A stretch of DNA of 64,000 nucleotides from Synergistaceae bacterium (GCA_018436725.1 JAHDKT010000029.1:1-64000); one strand, 5' to 3'. Positions 23,727 to 31,947 are shown, counted from the first letter of the stretch. Notes: generated by a model not told the origin, from the letters alone. Numbers and translations are program-made.

Positions 23727-26471
23727 ATGATCGAGCCGAGACCGTACCAGAAGGAGGCGGTGCAGGCGATTCTCGACGCCCGAAAGCGAGGCGTCGCAAG
23801 GCAGCTGGTGGTGCTCCCTACCGGATGCCACGAAGCCGGAACGCAAATACTCATGCGCGACGGAACGATGAAGGCTGTTGAAGATGTCGCGGTCGGCGAC
23901 CAGCTCATGGGGCCGGATTCTACGCCCCGCAATGTGCTTCGCCTGATTCGAGGCGTCGGTTCAATGTACAAGGTGATTCCGACTAAGGGGGAACCCTTCG
24001 TCGTGAACGAGGATCACATTCTCAGCCTGGAAAAGACGAACGAAAGGGCCGATCCGAAGCGGATTTACCCATGCACGAAAAGAGGATTTGTGAATATCTC
24101 CGTCCGCGAGTATTTGGGAAAAAGCGCGACGTTCAAGCACATGCACAAGCTCTATCGGCGGGGCGTCGAGTTTCCGGAACGCGAAGAGGCGCTTTATCTT
24201 GCTCCGTATTTTCTCGGGGTGCTTCTTGGAGACGGATGTTTTGCAAACGGATGCCTGATGGTGACGACGCCGGATGACGAGATTGTCGAGGAGTGCTTTG
24301 CCCAGGCGTTGAACCACGATCTGGAAATTCGCGTTGAGGAAATGTTGGGCAACGAGGCGAAAAACTACCACTTCGTCCCGCCGGAGAGACGTCGAGCGAA
24401 GAAGCGCAGCAACGAGATTCGAGAAGCGCTCAGATCGATGGGGCTTCTTGGGCTGACGTGCTCGGATAAATTCGTCCCGGAAAGGTACAAGCTGGCCGGA
24501 AAAGAGGAGCGGTTTCAAGTTCTGGCCGGGCTTTTGGATACCGACGGCACGCTATGCAACAACGTTTTCGAATTCAGCTCGAAGTCGCTCAGGCTTGCTG
24601 AAGACGTTGTCTTTTTAGCGCGCAGTCTCGGATTGGCTGCTTATCGCAGCGTAAAGATCGTGAAGGACGTTGAGTACCAGAGAGTGAATATCTCCGGAGA
24701 GATTTCCGATATACCCACTCGTATCGAACGGAAAAGAGCGGCGCTCAGACAACAAAAGAAAAGCATCCTCGTTTCCGGGTTCCGGGTCGAACCCGTGGGG
24801 ACGGGGGAATATTTCGGGTTTGAGCTGGACGGCGACAGGCTCTATCTGATGGGCGATTTCACGGTAACGCACAACTCGGGAAAAACGATTTGTTTTGGGA
24901 TGCTGGCGAAAGCGCTCGACGTGCCCACGATCGTACTGGCGCACAGAGAGGAGCTGTTGAACCAGGCAAAGGCGAAGATTCGGATGGTCTGGCCGGAGGG
25001 AGACGTCGGTATTTTGCAGGCGGATCGCCTTGAGGGGTTGTCGTCCCGGGTTTGCGTCGCTTCGGTGCAGACGGCGATTACGGAGCGGCGTCTCGACGCC
25101 CTGAGAGAGAAGAGCTTCAGGCTGATGGTGGTTGACGAGGCGCATCACGCGACGGCGGAGAGCTACATGCGCCTTATGGGCGAACTCGGATTCCTTGCAG
25201 ACGATCCGGAGAAGCTGCTTGTCGGCGTGACGGCCACTGGATACCGGGGAGACGGGGTAGCCCTGAGCGAAGCGTTTCAGGAGGTCGTGTTCGAGCGCTC
25301 CATCATGACGATGATCCGGGCGGAATATCTCTGTGACGCGAAGGGGATCTCCGTTTCGACGAAGGCGGACCTGTCGCAGGTGCATACGAGGGCCGGAGAC
25401 TTCGCGCTAAACGAGCTTTCGGACGTCATCGACATTCCGGAGAGAAACGATCTGGTCGCCAGAAGCTACGTGGAACACGCGAGCGCCAGGAAGGGCGTTG
25501 TGTTCTGCTGCGATGTGAAACACAGCATGCACATGGCGGAATCTCTGCGAAACCACGGGGTGAAGGCCGAGGCCGTCTACGGGGACATGGACAGGGACGA
25601 ACGGCGAGTAACGCTCGAGAGGTTCGACACCGGGCCTCTGGATGTGCTGACGAACTGCAACGTGCTGACGGAGGGGTGGGACGCCCCCGCAACCTCGGCG
25701 ATCCTGCTGGCCCGACCGACGAAGAGCCCGGTGCTCTACACGCAGATGGTCGGGCGGGGTCTCCGGAGGGCGCCGATGAAAACGGACTGCCTTGTGATGG
25801 ACTTCGTCGACACGGCCGGTCGGCATTCCTTGTGCAGCCTTGCGACACTGGCGGGAAACCCGCGCGTTGTCCCGAAGAAGGGGGAAACTCTCAGCGAGGC
25901 GTACGACAGGGTGGAGCGCGAAGAAGAGCAGGCGGAGCGTGTTGTGAAGCTCAAGCCGAAGACGGCGGAGTTCGAACTCTTCGAGAAGTCGAAGTTCATC
26001 TGGTCGGCCGTCGGGGAACATTTCAAGCTCTCCATGGGAAAGAATCACGACCTGTTCGCGAAGAGGGTGTCCGGCGGATACGTTCCATTGGAGTTCCCGC
26101 CGGAAGGGGACGTGATTCATCTTTCCGAGGATCCCCTTCCGCTGGGCTACGCGATGGGCGTGTGCGAAGACCATTGCAGGCAGTACGGGCGGTCTTCGAT
26201 CGCGATGAAAAATGCGCCGTGGCGGAAAAACAAGGCCACGGAGAAGCAGATCGACACGTTGAAGCGTCTCGGAGTGCCTCACGATCCCGATATCACCGCG
26301 GGCGAGGCGTCGGCGTTGTTGCAGCAAAAGCTGGACGAGCCCGCGACGAGCAAACAGAAGTACACCATCAGGAAAAACGGACTGCACCCTACTCCGGACG
26401 TGCTGACGAAAGCGCATGCGTCCAGGCTGATAGGGCAGTGGGCGAAGGAGAGAAAAGGGGTGGCGGTATGA
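23727..26471 (+). CDS. SF2 DEAH-box helicase interrupted by an intein
   Basis: Precursor of 914 aa; the mature helicase would be 564 aa. N-terminal extein has the Q-like region (PRPYQKEAVQAI) and VVLPTG; after the intein the Walker A resumes as SGKT. Later motifs are DEAHH (motif II), SVQTA (Ib region), the C-terminal domain with VFCCDVKHS and QMVGRGLRR (motif VI). It unwinds DNA or RNA in phage replication or repair. The intein occupies the nucleotide-binding loop, so helicase activity needs splicing. ATG at 23727 is chosen; the resolvase start overlaps its stop. Confidence 0.92.
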   Translation: MIEPRPYQKEAVQAILDARKRGVARQLVVLPTGCHEAGTQILMRDGTMKAVEDVAVGDQLMGPDSTPRNVLRLIRGVGSMYKVIPTKGEPFVVNEDHILSLEKTNERADPKRIYPCTKRGFVNISVREYLGKSATFKHMHKLYRRGVEFPEREEALYLAPYFLGVLLGDGCFANGCLMVTTPDDEIVEECFAQALNHDLEIRVEEMLGNEAKNYHFVPPERRRAKKRSNEIREALRSMGLLGLTCSDKFVPERYKLAGKEERFQVLAGLLDTDGTLCNNVFEFSSKSLRLAEDVVFLARSLGLAAYRSVKIVKDVEYQRVNISGEISDIPTRIERKRAALRQQKKSILVSGFRVEPVGTGEYFGFELDGDRLYLMGDFTVTHNSGKTICFGMLAKALDVPTIVLAHREELLNQAKAKIRMVWPEGDVGILQADRLEGLSSRVCVASVQTAITERRLDALREKSFRLMVVDEAHHATAESYMRLMGELGFLADDPEKLLVGVTATGYRGDGVALSEAFQEVVFERSIMTMIRAEYLCDAKGISVSTKADLSQVHTRAGDFALNELSDVIDIPERNDLVARSYVEHASARKGVVFCCDVKHSMHMAESLRNHGVKAEAVYGDMDRDERRVTLERFDTGPLDVLTNCNVLTEGWDAPATSAILLARPTKSPVLYTQMVGRGLRRAPMKTDCLVMDFVDTAGRHSLCSLATLAGNPRVVPKKGETLSEAYDRVEREEEQAERVVKLKPKTAEFELFEKSKFIWSAVGEHFKLSMGKNHDLFAKRVSGGYVPLEFPPEGDVIHLSEDPLPLGYAMGVCEDHCRQYGRSSIAMKNAPWRKNKATEKQIDTLKRLGVPHDPDITAGEASALLQQKLDEPATSKQKYTIRKNGLHPTPDVLTKAHASRLIGQWAKERKGVAV
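23826..24875 (+). mobile_element. Intein with LAGLIDADG homing endonuclease, in the helicase Walker A loop
   Basis: 350 codons in frame. It begins with Cys1 (CHEAGTQILMRDG), has block B-like NEDHIL, ends GDFTVTHN, and the +1 extein residue is Ser, all correct for splicing. The penultimate His and terminal Asn are present. Two dodecapeptides of a LAGLIDADG nuclease are clear: YFLGVLLGDG at intein residues 128-137 and VLAGLLDTDG at 232-241, both with acidic catalytic residues. The insertion point PTG/SGKT is a known favoured intein site in P-loop NTPases. Confidence 0.93.
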
Positions 26472-27013
26472 AAACGGAGCAAGATCATGGCAAGAGACAA
26501 AGCGCAGAGCAGACCGCAGGACTTACACAGTACGCCGTCGGCATCGACCCGGGGGTGACGGGCGCCGTGGTGATCCTGGAGGCGGAAACGAAGCGGTGCG
26601 TTTTCGTCGCCGATTTCGAGGAAGACCTCGTCGGCATATCCCTGTTTCTGAAAGCATATCGCCCTTCTTTCGCAGTCGTCGAACGTCAGCAGTATATGGC
26701 CAAAGGGGGGAGGGCGCAGGGAGCGAAGAGCGCCTTCTCCCTGGGAGAAAATTACGGTCTCTGGAAGGGGCTTCTGCAGGGGTTGGACGTTCCCTTCCAG
26801 ACGATTCCCCCGATAGCCTGGCAGAAATATATCTTCGGGAGCGGAACGGTCTGCGAGGATACGAAGGAGCGATCGATCAGGATGGCGATGCGTCTGCTGC
26901 CGGACTTGCCGCTCGTACCGGCGGGAGGTAGAACGCAGCGACACGGCCGAAGCGACGCGGGACTGCTGGCGCTGTACGCGGCCGCCGTGATCCGGAAGAG
27001 GGGCGCGGCATGA
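26468..27013 (+). CDS. RuvC-like Holliday-junction resolvase
   Basis: Protein of 181 aa with an RNase H-fold: GIDPGVTGAVVIL (first Asp), VVERQQY (Glu), and HGRSDAGLLALYA (C-terminal His/Asp pair). These match the four acidic/His ligands of RuvC-type enzymes. It would cut branched DNA formed by phage recombination before packaging. Overlaps the helicase stop by 4 bases. Confidence 0.87.
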   Translation: MKTEQDHGKRQSAEQTAGLTQYAVGIDPGVTGAVVILEAETKRCVFVADFEEDLVGISLFLKAYRPSFAVVERQQYMAKGGRAQGAKSAFSLGENYGLWKGLLQGLDVPFQTIPPIAWQKYIFGSGTVCEDTKERSIRMAMRLLPDLPLVPAGGRTQRHGRSDAGLLALYAAAVIRKRGAA

Positions 27014-27042
27014 GACTCGAACCCGAGAAAGGAGCAGAAAAA

Positions 27043-27366
27043 ATGAAAATGCGTCCAACCGACGGTCCCTACAGACCGGGGAAGCAAAACGGCATCGTCG
27101 TTTCCGACGCCTCGAACGGTCTCACTCTGAACGGGGCTACGGGGAAGCGGTCCGTCGATTATTACGGCGGGAACCTGATCGCGGAATCGGTATCGCCGTG
27201 CAACGTGCCGCTGCTCGCCGCTTCCTGGGATTTGCTGCGATTGCTGCGGAATCTGGTGAGTCGAGACAGGCGGATGGTAGAAGCCGGCGGTCTCATGCAA
27301 TCCACCGCGGAGCTTGATGAGGCGGAGGGGTTTTTGGCGGTGCTCGATAGCGAGGATCCGTCATGA
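27043..27366 (+). CDS. Conserved phage hypothetical protein, 107 aa
   Basis: Belongs to a small-protein type seen three times in this window (also 27979 and 29379): an N-terminal RPTDGPYRP segment, a beta-rich middle and a C-terminal helix (AASWDLLRLLRNLV). Start at 27043 follows AAAGGAGC; ATG at 27010, overlapping the resolvase stop, is an alternative. Function unknown. Confidence 0.65.
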   Translation: MKMRPTDGPYRPGKQNGIVVSDASNGLTLNGATGKRSVDYYGGNLIAESVSPCNVPLLAASWDLLRLLRNLVSRDRRMVEAGGLMQSTAELDEAEGFLAVLDSEDPS

Positions 27367-27524
27367 GACGCCCGAAGGATCACCTGACGCTCCGGCACAT
27401 GATGGCCCGAATCGCCGAAGAAGACGGCATGCCGGAGCTGGCCCGGAGCTTGGATCGCCGCCCCGAGCCGCTGCGGGAGGAGATGCCGTGGTGGGAGCAG
27501 CGGACGCCTAAAAAGGGGGTGTGA
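27363..27524 (+). CDS. Hypothetical phage protein, 53 aa
   Basis: ATGA overlap with the preceding gene. Charged, with a PWWEQR motif near the end. Unknown. Confidence 0.5.
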   Translation: MRRPKDHLTLRHMMARIAEEDGMPELARSLDRRPEPLREEMPWWEQRTPKKGV

Positions 27525-27528
27525 GCTG

Positions 27529-27717
27529 GTGCTCTTTGGTATGCAATTCTGGCAGCCATTTTCCTGGGAGAGCTGGCCAATTTTCAAACATTTCAACTAC
27601 CACCGCAACGAGGGGCTGCGAAGATACGCTCCGAAGCCCCCGCAGAAGACGTTCAAGCCGCAGCGTCTGACGATTGCTCGGAAGTCGTTCGAGCGCAGAA
27701 AGAGCGGGCGCCCATGA
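27529..27717 (+). CDS. Hypothetical phage protein, 62 aa
   Basis: GTG start (an ATG follows at 27541). Aromatic N terminus (FWQPFSWESW) and basic C terminus. Unknown; locally more AT-rich. Confidence 0.45.
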   Translation: MLFGMQFWQPFSWESWPIFKHFNYHRNEGLRRYAPKPPQKTFKPQRLTIARKSFERRKSGRP

Positions 27718-27800
27718 AAGCCCTATTTGACAACAACGCCCCGGCGAGCTGCTCGCGCAACGCAAAGCCTTGCGGCAAGCGGGATGGCTTAATTGATTAG
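27714..27800 (+). CDS. Tiny hypothetical protein, 28 aa
   Basis: ATGA overlap with the preceding stop; contains two Cys (CSRNAKPC). Only position supports it. Confidence 0.33.
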   Translation: MKALFDNNAPASCSRNAKPCGKRDGLID

Positions 27801-27811
27801 GAGGGGTCGGC

Positions 27812-27982
27812 ATGGACAAGATCAAACACACGGGCACGATGTACGCGGTCTGCCCGTGGTGCGGCAGGGAGGTCGCGGACAGCTGGGAATTATGGCACCC
27901 GGAAAGCGAGTGCGAGTGTAATCAGTGCGGGCGGTTGTTCAAGGCGACGCGGATTGTGACTGCGGAGAAGGTGGAGGCATGA
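27812..27982 (+). CDS. Zinc-ribbon protein, 56 aa
   Basis: Two CxxC pairs (VCPWCG at about 14 and CNQCG at about 36) with a preceding C-E-C make a four-Cys zinc ribbon of the Com type. In Mu, a Com zinc protein activates translation of mom; here a fused Mom-like gene lies about 9 kb downstream, but no direct link is shown. Strong ribosome site (GGAGGGG). Confidence 0.62.
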   Translation: MDKIKHTGTMYAVCPWCGREVADSWELWHPESECECNQCGRLFKATRIVTAEKVEA

Positions 27983-28254
27983 AGGCGAGTTCTGGACCGT
28001 TCGAGATTGACACCTACGGACACGGACACGGACACAATGTGTTCGAAAACGACAGAAACATTTGGGTCGCCCATTACCCGGATTCTACGGGCGCCTCCGA
28101 AGCAAACGCGCTGCTTTTCACGCGCGCGCGAGACATGCTGCGCCTGCTGCGGGAGGTTGCGCCGACGCTCGGGCACTATCACGGTCCGCTAGGAGGCTGC
28201 ACGGCGTGCGACATTGACGCGTTACTTGAAGACTTGAGGGAGGTCGAGGCATGA
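27979..28254 (+). CDS. Conserved phage hypothetical protein, 91 aa
   Basis: Second of the three related small proteins: GPFEIDTYGHGHGHN at the N terminus, an IWVAHYPD strand, then ARDMLRLLREV helix and a CTACDIDALLEDL end. Overlaps both neighbours by 4 bases. Confidence 0.65.
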   Translation: MKASSGPFEIDTYGHGHGHNVFENDRNIWVAHYPDSTGASEANALLFTRARDMLRLLREVAPTLGHYHGPLGGCTACDIDALLEDLREVEA

Positions 28255-28394
28255 GGTGGCGTGAAATGTGGGAAGATTTAAGCGAAGTGCTATTTATAGC
28301 GGTTGTTTTAGGTTTTGGAATGGGACTATGCGGAATCGCTTTTTTATCTGCCATTGTCATTCCCATTGAGCTAGTAAGGTGGTTGTTGACATGA
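28251..28394 (+). CDS. Small membrane protein, 47 aa
   Basis: One or two hydrophobic helices (LFIAVVLGFGMGLCGIAFL) cover residues 13-43. AT-rich compared with neighbours. ATGA overlaps on both sides support translation. Confidence 0.55.
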   Translation: MRWREMWEDLSEVLFIAVVLGFGMGLCGIAFLSAIVIPIELVRWLLT

Positions 28395-28588
28395 GCCGCA
28401 AACATCCCCGCGACAGGCGGGCAAAGATGCTCAAACTCTGGCTCCGGGGGCTGCGGAAGACGTCAAGGCAGGAAGAGGACGCGAAGAAGGCGCTGAACAG
28501 GCGCAGGACGTTCCTCTGCCTGATGGGTAAAAGCGCGTGGCAACTTTCACGCTACCTCGCGGGCGTGCGAAAGGGGACGATACTTTGA
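28391..28588 (+). CDS. Basic hypothetical protein, 65 aa
   Basis: Highly basic helical protein (KMLKLWLRGLRKTSRQEED), possibly nucleic-acid binding. ATGA overlap upstream, TTGA overlap downstream. Confidence 0.52.
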   Translation: MSRKHPRDRRAKMLKLWLRGLRKTSRQEEDAKKALNRRRTFLCLMGKSAWQLSRYLAGVRKGTIL

Positions 28589-28956
28589 GTCGGAATCAAA
28601 CGGTTTACTCGGTATGGGTTTGGAAGGACGGATGGATGAGACGATATCGCTTTGACAACGCCGTCAAGGCAAGACGCTTCGCTCGGAAAACAGACGGCAA
28701 TGTGTGGGGTGTGACGTATCAGAGATCGACTCCTTCAAGCCGCCGGGCTGTGGAGGAGCACAATTTCGGCGCGAAACACTTTAGAAGGCACTTGCGCGAA
28801 CACCGCAATGTTCGGAGACGCAATACGATGGCAATGAGAATGTCAGAGCGCGACGGCATGAAGATTCTTGACAAGGACGGGCGCGTCGTGGTTGACAAGG
28901 GGTTTTTCGCCTTCGAGAGATATTGCAACGGCAGGCGAAGGGGGACGATCCTGTGA
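28585..28956 (+). CDS. Hypothetical phage protein, 123 aa
   Basis: TTG start overlapping the previous stop. N-terminal YSVWVWKDGWMRRYRFDN resembles small phage beta proteins; the middle is arginine/histidine-rich; a short C-terminal unit (ILDKDGRVVVDKGFF) follows. Unknown. Confidence 0.55.
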   Translation: MSRNQTVYSVWVWKDGWMRRYRFDNAVKARRFARKTDGNVWGVTYQRSTPSSRRAVEEHNFGAKHFRRHLREHRNVRRRNTMAMRMSERDGMKILDKDGRVVVDKGFFAFERYCNGRRRGTIL

Positions 28957-29195
28957 TTCACACTCCGCTCGGGAAGATCGAGCAACTACCCTCCGGGAGA
29001 TGGCTTGGCTACCTCGAAATCGGTCCGCGCTCCGTCGCCGAAGGTCCGATTTGGCCTATCGCGCAGCTCGAAGGGCGCACGCGGGAGCAGCTCATGCAGC
29101 GGATGCTGAACGAAGCGCGGTTACAGGCGGGGCTGCTCGGGACGATGATCCACTGGGCTGAAAATCAGGAATGGGCGAGGAGGAAGAAAAAATGA
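28953..29195 (+). CDS. Hypothetical phage protein, 80 aa
   Basis: GTG start with GTGA overlap. Beta-rich beginning (MIHTPLGKIEQLPSGRWLGY), then a helical, basic end. Unknown. Confidence 0.55.
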   Translation: MIHTPLGKIEQLPSGRWLGYLEIGPRSVAEGPIWPIAQLEGRTREQLMQRMLNEARLQAGLLGTMIHWAENQEWARRKKK

Positions 29196-29413
29196 ATCAT
29201 ACCAACGCAAGAGAGGTTGCAGCACTTGCTGCAAGGATAATCGCGCCAACATCCCAACCTTTCACTGTATCAGAGAATCCCATTTTCAAAGATGACGAAG
29301 CGATGAAATTGATTCGACTACTACAAGACAAGGGGTATGCGGCTGACGAGGTTTATAACGCGATGGAGGTGACGAATCATGAAGTACTCGAAAGGCAAGT
29401 TGCATATCTATGA
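29192..29413 (+). CDS. Hypothetical phage protein, 73 aa
   Basis: Helical protein (KLIRLLQDKGYAADEVYNAM). Overlaps the previous gene by 4 and the next by 35 bases. Confidence 0.52.
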   Translation: MNHTNAREVAALAARIIAPTSQPFTVSENPIFKDDEAMKLIRLLQDKGYAADEVYNAMEVTNHEVLERQVAYL

Positions 29414-29666
29414 TGAGGATTATCCGCGCATTGATATATGCGCTCCAAACTCCTACATGTGCTCTATGACTTTGGAAAAAGAAAACACGCGTGAGCAGGG
29501 GCTAGAGGATGCTCGTAGGATTGTCGCCCTTTGGAACGCCGCCGCCGAACTGGAACTTGATACCGAACAAATCGAGCGCGGGATTATCGACGACGCTTTT
29601 ACTGCGTTGAAAGAGAAGGTTGACGAAGAACTCTATGCCTCGTACATGAAGGAGATGACGCCGTGA
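29379..29666 (+). CDS. Conserved phage hypothetical protein, 95 aa
   Basis: Third member of the small-protein type at 27043 and 27979: KGKLHIYDEDYPRIDIC, a beta strand, then LEDARRIVALWNAAAEL and a C-terminal helix. ATG follows a GGAGGTGA site. Confidence 0.6.
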   Translation: MKYSKGKLHIYDEDYPRIDICAPNSYMCSMTLEKENTREQGLEDARRIVALWNAAAELELDTEQIERGIIDDAFTALKEKVDEELYASYMKEMTP

Positions 29667-29824
29667 ACACCAAGCTACTCGACCGCACCGGGCTTCGCTC
29701 CGCCGCAATCGCGGCTAAAACCTGCATAGGCCGCGCCGACGATGGGCGCGATGATCGGGCATGTGTACGCGGAACATGCAGACGAGATCAAGCCCTACTT
29801 AGGGCAGGGGGTGGTCGCGGATGA
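29663..29824 (+). CDS. Possible basic protein, 53 aa
   Basis: GTGA overlap upstream and ATGA overlap downstream fit the operon pattern, but the product is arginine-rich with little structure. Weakly supported. Confidence 0.35.
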   Translation: MNTKLLDRTGLRSAAIAAKTCIGRADDGRDDRACVRGTCRRDQALLRAGGGRG

Positions 29825-29970
29825 CGTTTGAGGAGCTGAAAACCCTTGTCATGGAATGGCAATCGGCACGGGATGCGGATGATTATTTCCGCGAAATCGA
29901 CACGGAACGCCGTCTTGAAGACGCGGCTATCAAGCTGATGGAGGAACGAGACGAGGAAAAGAAGTCATGA
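29821..29970 (+). CDS. Small acidic helical protein, 49 aa
   Basis: MTFEELKTLVMEWQSARD opening; its start resembles the next gene (MTHDELKALLREWYEAGK), so the two are probably tandem relatives. ATGA overlaps. Confidence 0.52.
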   Translation: MTFEELKTLVMEWQSARDADDYFREIDTERRLEDAAIKLMEERDEEKKS

Positions 29971-30131
29971 CGCATGACGAGCTGAAAGCCCTCCTCCGGG
30001 AGTGGTACGAGGCCGGAAAGTCCGTCAAACTCGGTAGCATGGCGAGCGTTGACGAGTTCATGGATGTTCAGTTCAGGCTGAAGTCATACGCCCGGACGCT
30101 GTGCGAGGGAAAGGCGGAGGTGACGGAATGA
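29967..30131 (+). CDS. Small helical protein, 54 aa
   Basis: Paralogue-like partner of the preceding gene by its N-terminal TxxELKxLxxEW pattern. ATGA overlaps both sides. Unknown role. Confidence 0.52.
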   Translation: MTHDELKALLREWYEAGKSVKLGSMASVDEFMDVQFRLKSYARTLCEGKAEVTE

Positions 30132-30493
30132 GCGTCCTCGAATTTGCAAAACTCGCTGCCTCCGCGTCGTGGTGGATTATGCTCGCGTCATTTTGGATTC
30201 TTGTAGCTGCGTTTTTCTGGGGCGCTATTCGGAATGAGATTAACCGATGGAGGTGCGGGATGACGAATGCGGAGATTATCGAATTCAAGGAGGCGGAGAT
30301 ACAGCGTCTCGAATCGGAGAATGCGGAAATGCTGACGGCGTTGAAAGCAATTAAGACCGAACTTGACGCAGATTTATTCTGCCCCATCTGCGAGTGGGTT
30401 AGAGGAACCCATAGTAAAAAATGTCCGGGGCACTTGGTAAATGCCGCCATCAAGAAAGCGAGGGGCGAGAGCAGTGAGCAAGAAAATGTGTGA
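30128..30493 (+). CDS. Membrane-anchored coiled-coil protein with Cys pair, 121 aa
   Basis: Residues 12-37 are a membrane helix (WWIMLASFWILVAAFFWGAI), followed by a coiled coil (IIEFKEAEIQRLESENAEML), then FCPICEW and KKCPGH, a possible zinc site. Unknown function. ATGA overlap upstream. Confidence 0.58.
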   Translation: MSVLEFAKLAASASWWIMLASFWILVAAFFWGAIRNEINRWRCGMTNAEIIEFKEAEIQRLESENAEMLTALKAIKTELDADLFCPICEWVRGTHSKKCPGHLVNAAIKKARGESSEQENV

Positions 30494-30698
30494 AATCTGC
30501 GGGCAGCGACCCGCGACAGTCCCGGACAGAGACCGACCGGGTCGCCCGGTAAACAGGGTTTGCTCGGAGTGCCACAGGTCCCGGCTGGCGGGAGATATGA
30601 AAATTGTCATGGCTGCCGCTGCAAAGCAAGCGAGGACGCTAGGAATAGCGTTGGTTATGCTGCTTGACGAAAAGCAGAAAGCGAGGAGAGAGGAATGA
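30474..30698 (+). CDS. Small zinc-finger protein, 74 aa
   Basis: MCEICGQRPATVPDRDRPG followed by VCSECHRSR gives a CxxC/CxxCH metal site. GTG at 30474 is preferred, 6 bases after GAGGGGCGA. Overlaps its neighbours by 20 and 4 bases. Confidence 0.55.
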   Translation: MSKKMCEICGQRPATVPDRDRPGRPVNRVCSECHRSRLAGDMKIVMAAAAKQARTLGIALVMLLDEKQKARREE

Positions 30699-30874
30699 TC
30701 TGGTTCTTTCTCTCCGTGCTGTTCGCGTCCAACGCCATGCTGTGGTGGCGCGTCTCGTATCTTGAGCGCGTTGTCGTGAAGCTGGCCGAATTCGAGATCT
30801 TCTACGCCACGACCGGAGGTACCGGCGGGACCGGGAAGATGGAATTCGAGCAGATATGGAGGCCGGGGAAATGA
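30695..30874 (+). CDS. Small membrane protein, 59 aa
   Basis: Signal-anchor helix at the N terminus (MIWFFLSVLFASNAMLWW) and a glycine-rich tail. ATGA overlaps on both sides. Confidence 0.52.
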   Translation: MIWFFLSVLFASNAMLWWRVSYLERVVVKLAEFEIFYATTGGTGGTGKMEFEQIWRPGK

Positions 30875-31125
30875 CCGAGAAGATCGAACCCGAATGGCAA
30901 AAGGAAATTCCGCTCCGCTGCAAGCGCTGCGACGGCTGCCGCGACATCTCGCCGCTGGCGTACAACGCTTTCCATCTGGAAAAAAAGGTTCGAAAGCTCG
31001 AAGAGCGCAACTCATTTCTCGAAGCGCAGTGCCGCGCCGCGATGGAGCGTGGATCGGATTCCTTCAGGGCGCAGATGAAGGAGCTGCTCGGAGACAACGA
31101 ACCGAACCGGAGGCGCTGCGGGTGA
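30871..31125 (+). CDS. Hypothetical coiled-coil protein with CxxC pair, 84 aa
   Basis: CKRCDGC at residues 17-23, followed by a helix FHLEKKVRKLEERNSFLEAQ. Overlaps the next gene by 4 bases (GTGA). Unknown. Confidence 0.52.
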   Translation: MTEKIEPEWQKEIPLRCKRCDGCRDISPLAYNAFHLEKKVRKLEERNSFLEAQCRAAMERGSDSFRAQMKELLGDNEPNRRRCG

Positions 31126-31541
31126 CCCGCGAAGCCGCGGTCAAATGGTGTTTGGACCGCAGTTTGATTTTCGTCGACTTTTTCAACGGCTCCATAATCT
31201 ACGTCCGCCCGAACGGACAAATCGCACAGACGGAGGTGCAATCGGTGACGCGGGATGATGCTTTGCTCAGGGAGGCAGTATCGAAATTGGGATCCATCAA
31301 TCAGCTCAGACAGGCTCAGGAAGAGGCTGGCGAGCTGATCGCCGCCATAAACCAGTACTCGCGGGGGCGGATAGGGCCGTCTGTACTCGCCGAGGAGATA
31401 GCGGACATGGAGATCATGATCGAGCAGGCGAGGGTGATCGTGGGCGACGCGGCCGTGGACGAGCACAAGAAGTTCAAGCTGCAACGGCTGAGGGCGATGG
31501 TCGAGGGCGGGGTGGGGTTTGACGGTGTGCAAGGCGCTTAG
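31122..31541 (+). CDS. MazG-like nucleotide pyrophosphohydrolase domain protein
   Basis: Protein of 139 aa. The C-terminal 75 residues match the all-alpha NTP-PPase pattern with two acidic clusters: QAQEEAGELIAAINQY and EEIADMEIMIEQA, which bind Mg and cleave nucleoside triphosphates. The N-terminal 45 residues are a separate beta unit. In phages these enzymes adjust nucleotide or (p)ppGpp pools. GTG start overlaps the previous stop. Confidence 0.75.
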   Translation: MTREAAVKWCLDRSLIFVDFFNGSIIYVRPNGQIAQTEVQSVTRDDALLREAVSKLGSINQLRQAQEEAGELIAAINQYSRGRIGPSVLAEEIADMEIMIEQARVIVGDAAVDEHKKFKLQRLRAMVEGGVGFDGVQGA

Positions 31542-31947
31542 AAACGCAAGGGTGTTAATGGGAAGGGCTTTGATAGCGGCGTATAAGGACAGGTGGATTC
31601 CGCGAAAGAGAGAAGTTGACAAGATTATCGAAGAAATGGTGATGGGCGGGAAGTGGCTGAAAGAGGATATGGTGCAGGGTGGCGACGTCATTCCCCCGCA
31701 AGAAGTCTTGCTACACCTCAAGGAGAATAATAAAAATTACATCGCGCTGTTGTCCAACATAGAAAAAATGGAGAGGATTATTGAATCTCTCACAGACGAA
31801 CAGGTTTTCATCCTCGAAGAGCACTTTTGGAGGGGGATACCTTGGTATGAGGTCGCGGATGTTATCTCAGTCAGCAGAACAACCTTTTTCCGAAAAAAGT
31901 ACGATATCGAGGAGTATGTTGGGGCGCACTGGAAAGAGGGGGAATGA
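31519..31947 (+). CDS. Sigma-like/ArpU-type late transcription regulator
   Basis: Protein of 142 aa: long helical N-terminal part, then a region-4-like helix-turn-helix (LTDEQVFILEEHFWRGIPWY, VADVISVSRTTFFRK). In many phages this gene ends the early operon and activates late genes. TTG at 31519 (or GTG at 31525) follows a G-rich site. The coding end is part of a strong terminator, so early transcription stops here. Confidence 0.75.
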   Translation: MTVCKALRNARVLMGRALIAAYKDRWIPRKREVDKIIEEMVMGGKWLKEDMVQGGDVIPPQEVLLHLKENNKNYIALLSNIEKMERIIESLTDEQVFILEEHFWRGIPWYEVADVISVSRTTFFRKKYDIEEYVGAHWKEGE

